Shown here piece by piece: positions 62,064-64,000 of a stretch of DNA of 64,000 nt (within the stretch, counting starts at the first letter, position 1; each line of letters starts with the position of its first letter). The notes under the pieces are model-generated. The model was not told the origin of the DNA, ran no database searches, and was given only the letters and a program-made list of their open reading frames with translations. Source of the stretch: Photorhabdus cinerea (lineage in GTDB: Bacteria; Pseudomonadota; Gammaproteobacteria; Enterobacterales; Enterobacteriaceae); NCBI RefSeq assembly GCF_011189575.1, contig NZ_PUJW01000008.1, positions 150,665 to 214,664 on the forward strand. Reading direction: 5' to 3'. The position numbers and the translations under genes were made by a program.

Positions 62064-63087
62064 AACCGAGAACCTCTACTTTCACATGATGATCTTGTAA
62101 AAACTTAATTGTTGATTCGACGCCACCATTTTCACCGTGTAATTCAGCTAACATCACACCAAATTTTACTCCACCGGCATAGTCGATTTGAGAACTTAAT
62201 ATATTCATATCAATATTAAAACGACGTACTGCCATTGAAATCAGTGGAGCGTCTACAGACTGGCCGGTGAACTCTAATTTCAGTAATGGACTAAGATCTG
62301 GTGCTGGGTGGCTTTGCATTTTTTGTACATAATCTTCAGGGATATCCAGATGTAAAGTTGACTGAATAAATGCCTGAGCGATGGGTGTTTTGGGATGAGA
62401 GAATACTTCACTAACAATGTCTTGTTCAATCAGTTGTCCACCACTGATTACGGCTACTTGGTCACAAATACGTTTGACGACGTCCATTTCATGAGTAATC
62501 AACAGAATGGTTAGTCCCAGACGGCGATTAATATCTTTCAATAATTCCAGAATAGAACGAGTTGTTGCGGGATCAAGAGCACTTGTTGCTTCATCACATA
62601 AAAGTATTTTAGGTGAATTAGCTAGAGCACGGGCAATAGCAACACGTTGCTTCTGTCCGCCAGAGAGATTTGCTGGATAAGCATCATGCTTATCTGCAAG
62701 ACCAACAAGCTCCAATAACTCGTCTACCCGCTTTTTGATTTCAGCCTTTGGAATGTTGTCCAATTCTAAAGGTAAGGCTATGTTGCCAAACACTGTTCTC
62801 GAAGATAGCAAGTTGAAATGCTGGAAAATCATACCGATCCGACGACGTGCACGGGTTAAGTCACTATCAGATAAGATAGTTAGATCTTGACCATCAACCA
62901 GTACTTGTCCAGAAGTTGGACGCTCAAGCATATTCACACAGCGAATCAGTGTACTTTTACCTGCGCCAGATGAACCAATAACACCATAAATTTGCCCCTG
63001 CGGAACATGTAGGCTGATATCTGAAAGCGCGTTGATAGAACGGGCACCCTGCTGAAATACTTTATTGATATGAGATAGTTTTATCAT
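62056..63087 (-). CDS. metN: Methionine ABC transporter ATPase MetN
   Basis: 343 residues from the ATG at 63087, as in E. coli; the open frame extends 22 codons further but into the operator region. Walker A GSSGAGKST, signature LSGGQKQR, Walker B LLCDEATSALDP. The C-terminal NIL/ACT-like domain (~265-343) binds methionine and inhibits transport. First gene of the operon, below tandem MetJ boxes. Confidence 0.97.
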   Translation of the reverse strand: MIKLSHINKVFQQGARSINALSDISLHVPQGQIYGVIGSSGAGKSTLIRCVNMLERPTSGQVLVDGQDLTILSDSDLTRARRRIGMIFQHFNLLSSRTVFGNIALPLELDNIPKAEIKKRVDELLELVGLADKHDAYPANLSGGQKQRVAIARALANSPKILLCDEATSALDPATTRSILELLKDINRRLGLTILLITHEMDVVKRICDQVAVISGGQLIEQDIVSEVFSHPKTPIAQAFIQSTLHLDIPEDYVQKMQSHPAPDLSPLLKLEFTGQSVDAPLISMAVRRFNIDMNILSSQIDYAGGVKFGVMLAELHGENGGVESTIKFLQDHHVKVEVLGYV

Positions 63088-63176
63088 TTTTATTCTTATT
63101 TGTTTTTGTAAAAATTTTGAAAATTGATAGCTTGAACATTTTTGAGAAAACAAACCACCCGTTGAATCGGATGTTA

Positions 63177-63200
63177 AGGTGTCTAGACGTCTAAGTCAAC
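63177..63200 (-). promoter_or_regulatory. Tandem MetJ boxes of metNIQ
   Basis: Three contiguous 8-bp met boxes: AGGTGTCT (6/8), AGACGTCT (8/8) and AAGTCAAC (weak), about 90 bases upstream of metN. MetJ with SAM is expected to bind here and repress the operon. Confidence 0.8.
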
Positions 63201-63282
63201 CGGGAATAAATTAATTGCTGCATTCTCATTCATGACTAAATCATGCGATACTGAAGCCTTCTTACATTCTTGGAGCAATCGG

Positions 63283-63849
63283 GTGACACAAAGTATTCCT
63301 GCCGTATTTTTAGATCGTGACGGAACAATAAATATCGATCATGGTTATGTACATGAAATAGATGATTTTCAATTTATTGATGGTGTTATTGAAGCCATGA
63401 TTGAATTGAAAAAGATGGGATATGCACTGGTATTAGTCACAAACCAGTCAGGGATTGCTCGTGGCATTTTCAATGAAGAGCAATTTTTGCAACTGACAGA
63501 ATGGATGGATTGGTCACTGGCAGACCGTGGGGTAGATTTGGACGGCATCTATTATTGTCCTCATCATCCAGATGCGACTGGAGAACAATATAAGAAGAAT
63601 TGTGATTGCCGTAAGCCACAACCAGGTATGCTTCTGGAAGCACAAAAAGAGCTAAGTATCGATATGGCTGCTTCTTATATGATTGGTGACAAACTGGAAG
63701 ATATGCAAGCAGCCACGACAGCAAAAGTTGGTACTAAAGTATTAGTTCGTACAGGTAAACCAGTTACTAATGAAGCTGAACAAGCGGCTGATTTGGTAAT
63801 AAATAGCTTGGTAGACTTGCCTAAAGCGATTAAAGGTATCAAAAAATAG
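63283..63849 (+). CDS. gmhB: D-glycero-beta-D-manno-heptose 1,7-bisphosphate 7-phosphatase
   Basis: Removes the 7-phosphate in ADP-heptose synthesis for the LPS inner core. HAD superfamily. A GTG start at 63283 with GGAG eight bases upstream gives 188 residues (E. coli 191); an upstream ATG at 63232 would add 17 residues without family support. DxD motif FLDRDGTIN, VTNQSGIARG and the zinc-binding CPHHP/CDC cysteines. It is divergent from metN and lies just before the rRNA promoter, as in E. coli. Confidence 0.94.
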   Translation: MTQSIPAVFLDRDGTINIDHGYVHEIDDFQFIDGVIEAMIELKKMGYALVLVTNQSGIARGIFNEEQFLQLTEWMDWSLADRGVDLDGIYYCPHHPDATGEQYKKNCDCRKPQPGMLLEAQKELSIDMAASYMIGDKLEDMQAATTAKVGTKVLVRTGKPVTNEAEQAADLVINSLVDLPKAIKGIKK

Positions 63850-63918
63850 GTTTTTTGTTCTTTATGTCATCGTTTTGTTGAAAAAAAACACGAACGAAAG
63901 TTTTTTTCAAATAAACAC

Positions 63919-63953
63919 TTGCCAGCGCCGAAGAACGCCCTATAATGCGCCTC
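63919..63953 (+). promoter_or_regulatory. rRNA operon P1 promoter and start of leader
   Basis: TTGCCA (63919-63924), a 16-bp spacer, TATAAT (63941-63946) and the rrn discriminator GCGCCTCC match enterobacterial rrn P1 promoters. An A/T-rich stretch upstream would serve as UP element. The 16S gene itself lies beyond base 64000; bases 63954-64000 are leader. Confidence 0.88.
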
Positions 63954-64000
63954 CACTGACCGACACCCCGCTGAGAAAAAAGCTGGTGGGGTCAGGCAGA

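Overview
The window looks like a chromosomal segment of Photorhabdus (Enterobacterales, Morganellaceae), an insect pathogen that lives with nematodes. Housekeeping proteins follow their E. coli homologues in length and key motifs. GcvB, CsrB, an ERIC element and three initiator tRNAs are enterobacterial. A five-gene prtA-inh-prtBCD protease locus with a 480-residue PrtA points to Photorhabdus. The genus call is inference from gene content; no database was searched.

Left part (1-29.5 kb) is the E. coli argA-to-yqcA neighbourhood with insertions. It opens with the 3' part of a GC-rich gene for a secreted subtilisin-like protease fused to a P domain, a proline-rich spacer and an RTX-adhesin-like tail. 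Then come argA (with tandem ARG boxes), amiC, three tRNA-fMet genes with a decayed antitoxin gene at their 3' end, mltA, tcdA, csdE/csdA, an ERIC element, the sRNA GcvB and its regulator gcvA, ygdD and rlmM. An AT-rich gap of about 1.1 kb leads to the prt operon: an alkaline metalloprotease, its periplasmic inhibitor and its dedicated type I exporter. After that follow xni, ppnN, queF, syd, the sRNA CsrB with an upstream UvrY/GacA-type site, yqcC, truC, an AT-rich foreign-looking membrane transporter gene, and the flavodoxin yqcA.

Middle part (29.5-54.6 kb) is the conserved essential cluster. yaeH, dapD, glnD and map lie on the minus strand. Divergent from map is the rpsB-tsf-pyrH-frr-dxr-uppS-cdsA-rseP-bamA-skp-lpxD-fabZ-lpxA-lpxB-rnhB-dnaE-accA series. 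It links translation, UMP supply, isoprenoid and phospholipid synthesis, outer-membrane protein assembly, lipid A synthesis, replication and fatty acid synthesis.

Right part (54.6-64 kb) holds tilS, rof, nlpE, proS, trmO-rcsF, the MetJ-controlled metNIQ methionine importer, gmhB and finally the P1 promoter and leader of an rRNA operon whose 16S gene starts beyond the window. Compared with E. coli, ldcC and several small yae genes between accA and proS are missing.

No wholly new multi-gene system was found. The observations most worth following are the chimeric subtilase-RTX protein, an orphan intrinsic terminator in front of prtA, a short CsrB with a paired UvrY-type site, a BamA with a shortened loop 6 lacking the E. 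coli cysteine pair, and the transporter islet with a perfect 20-bp inverted repeat beside it. Several starts were moved downstream of the longest open frame on the basis of ribosome binding sites and homologue lengths; each case is stated.
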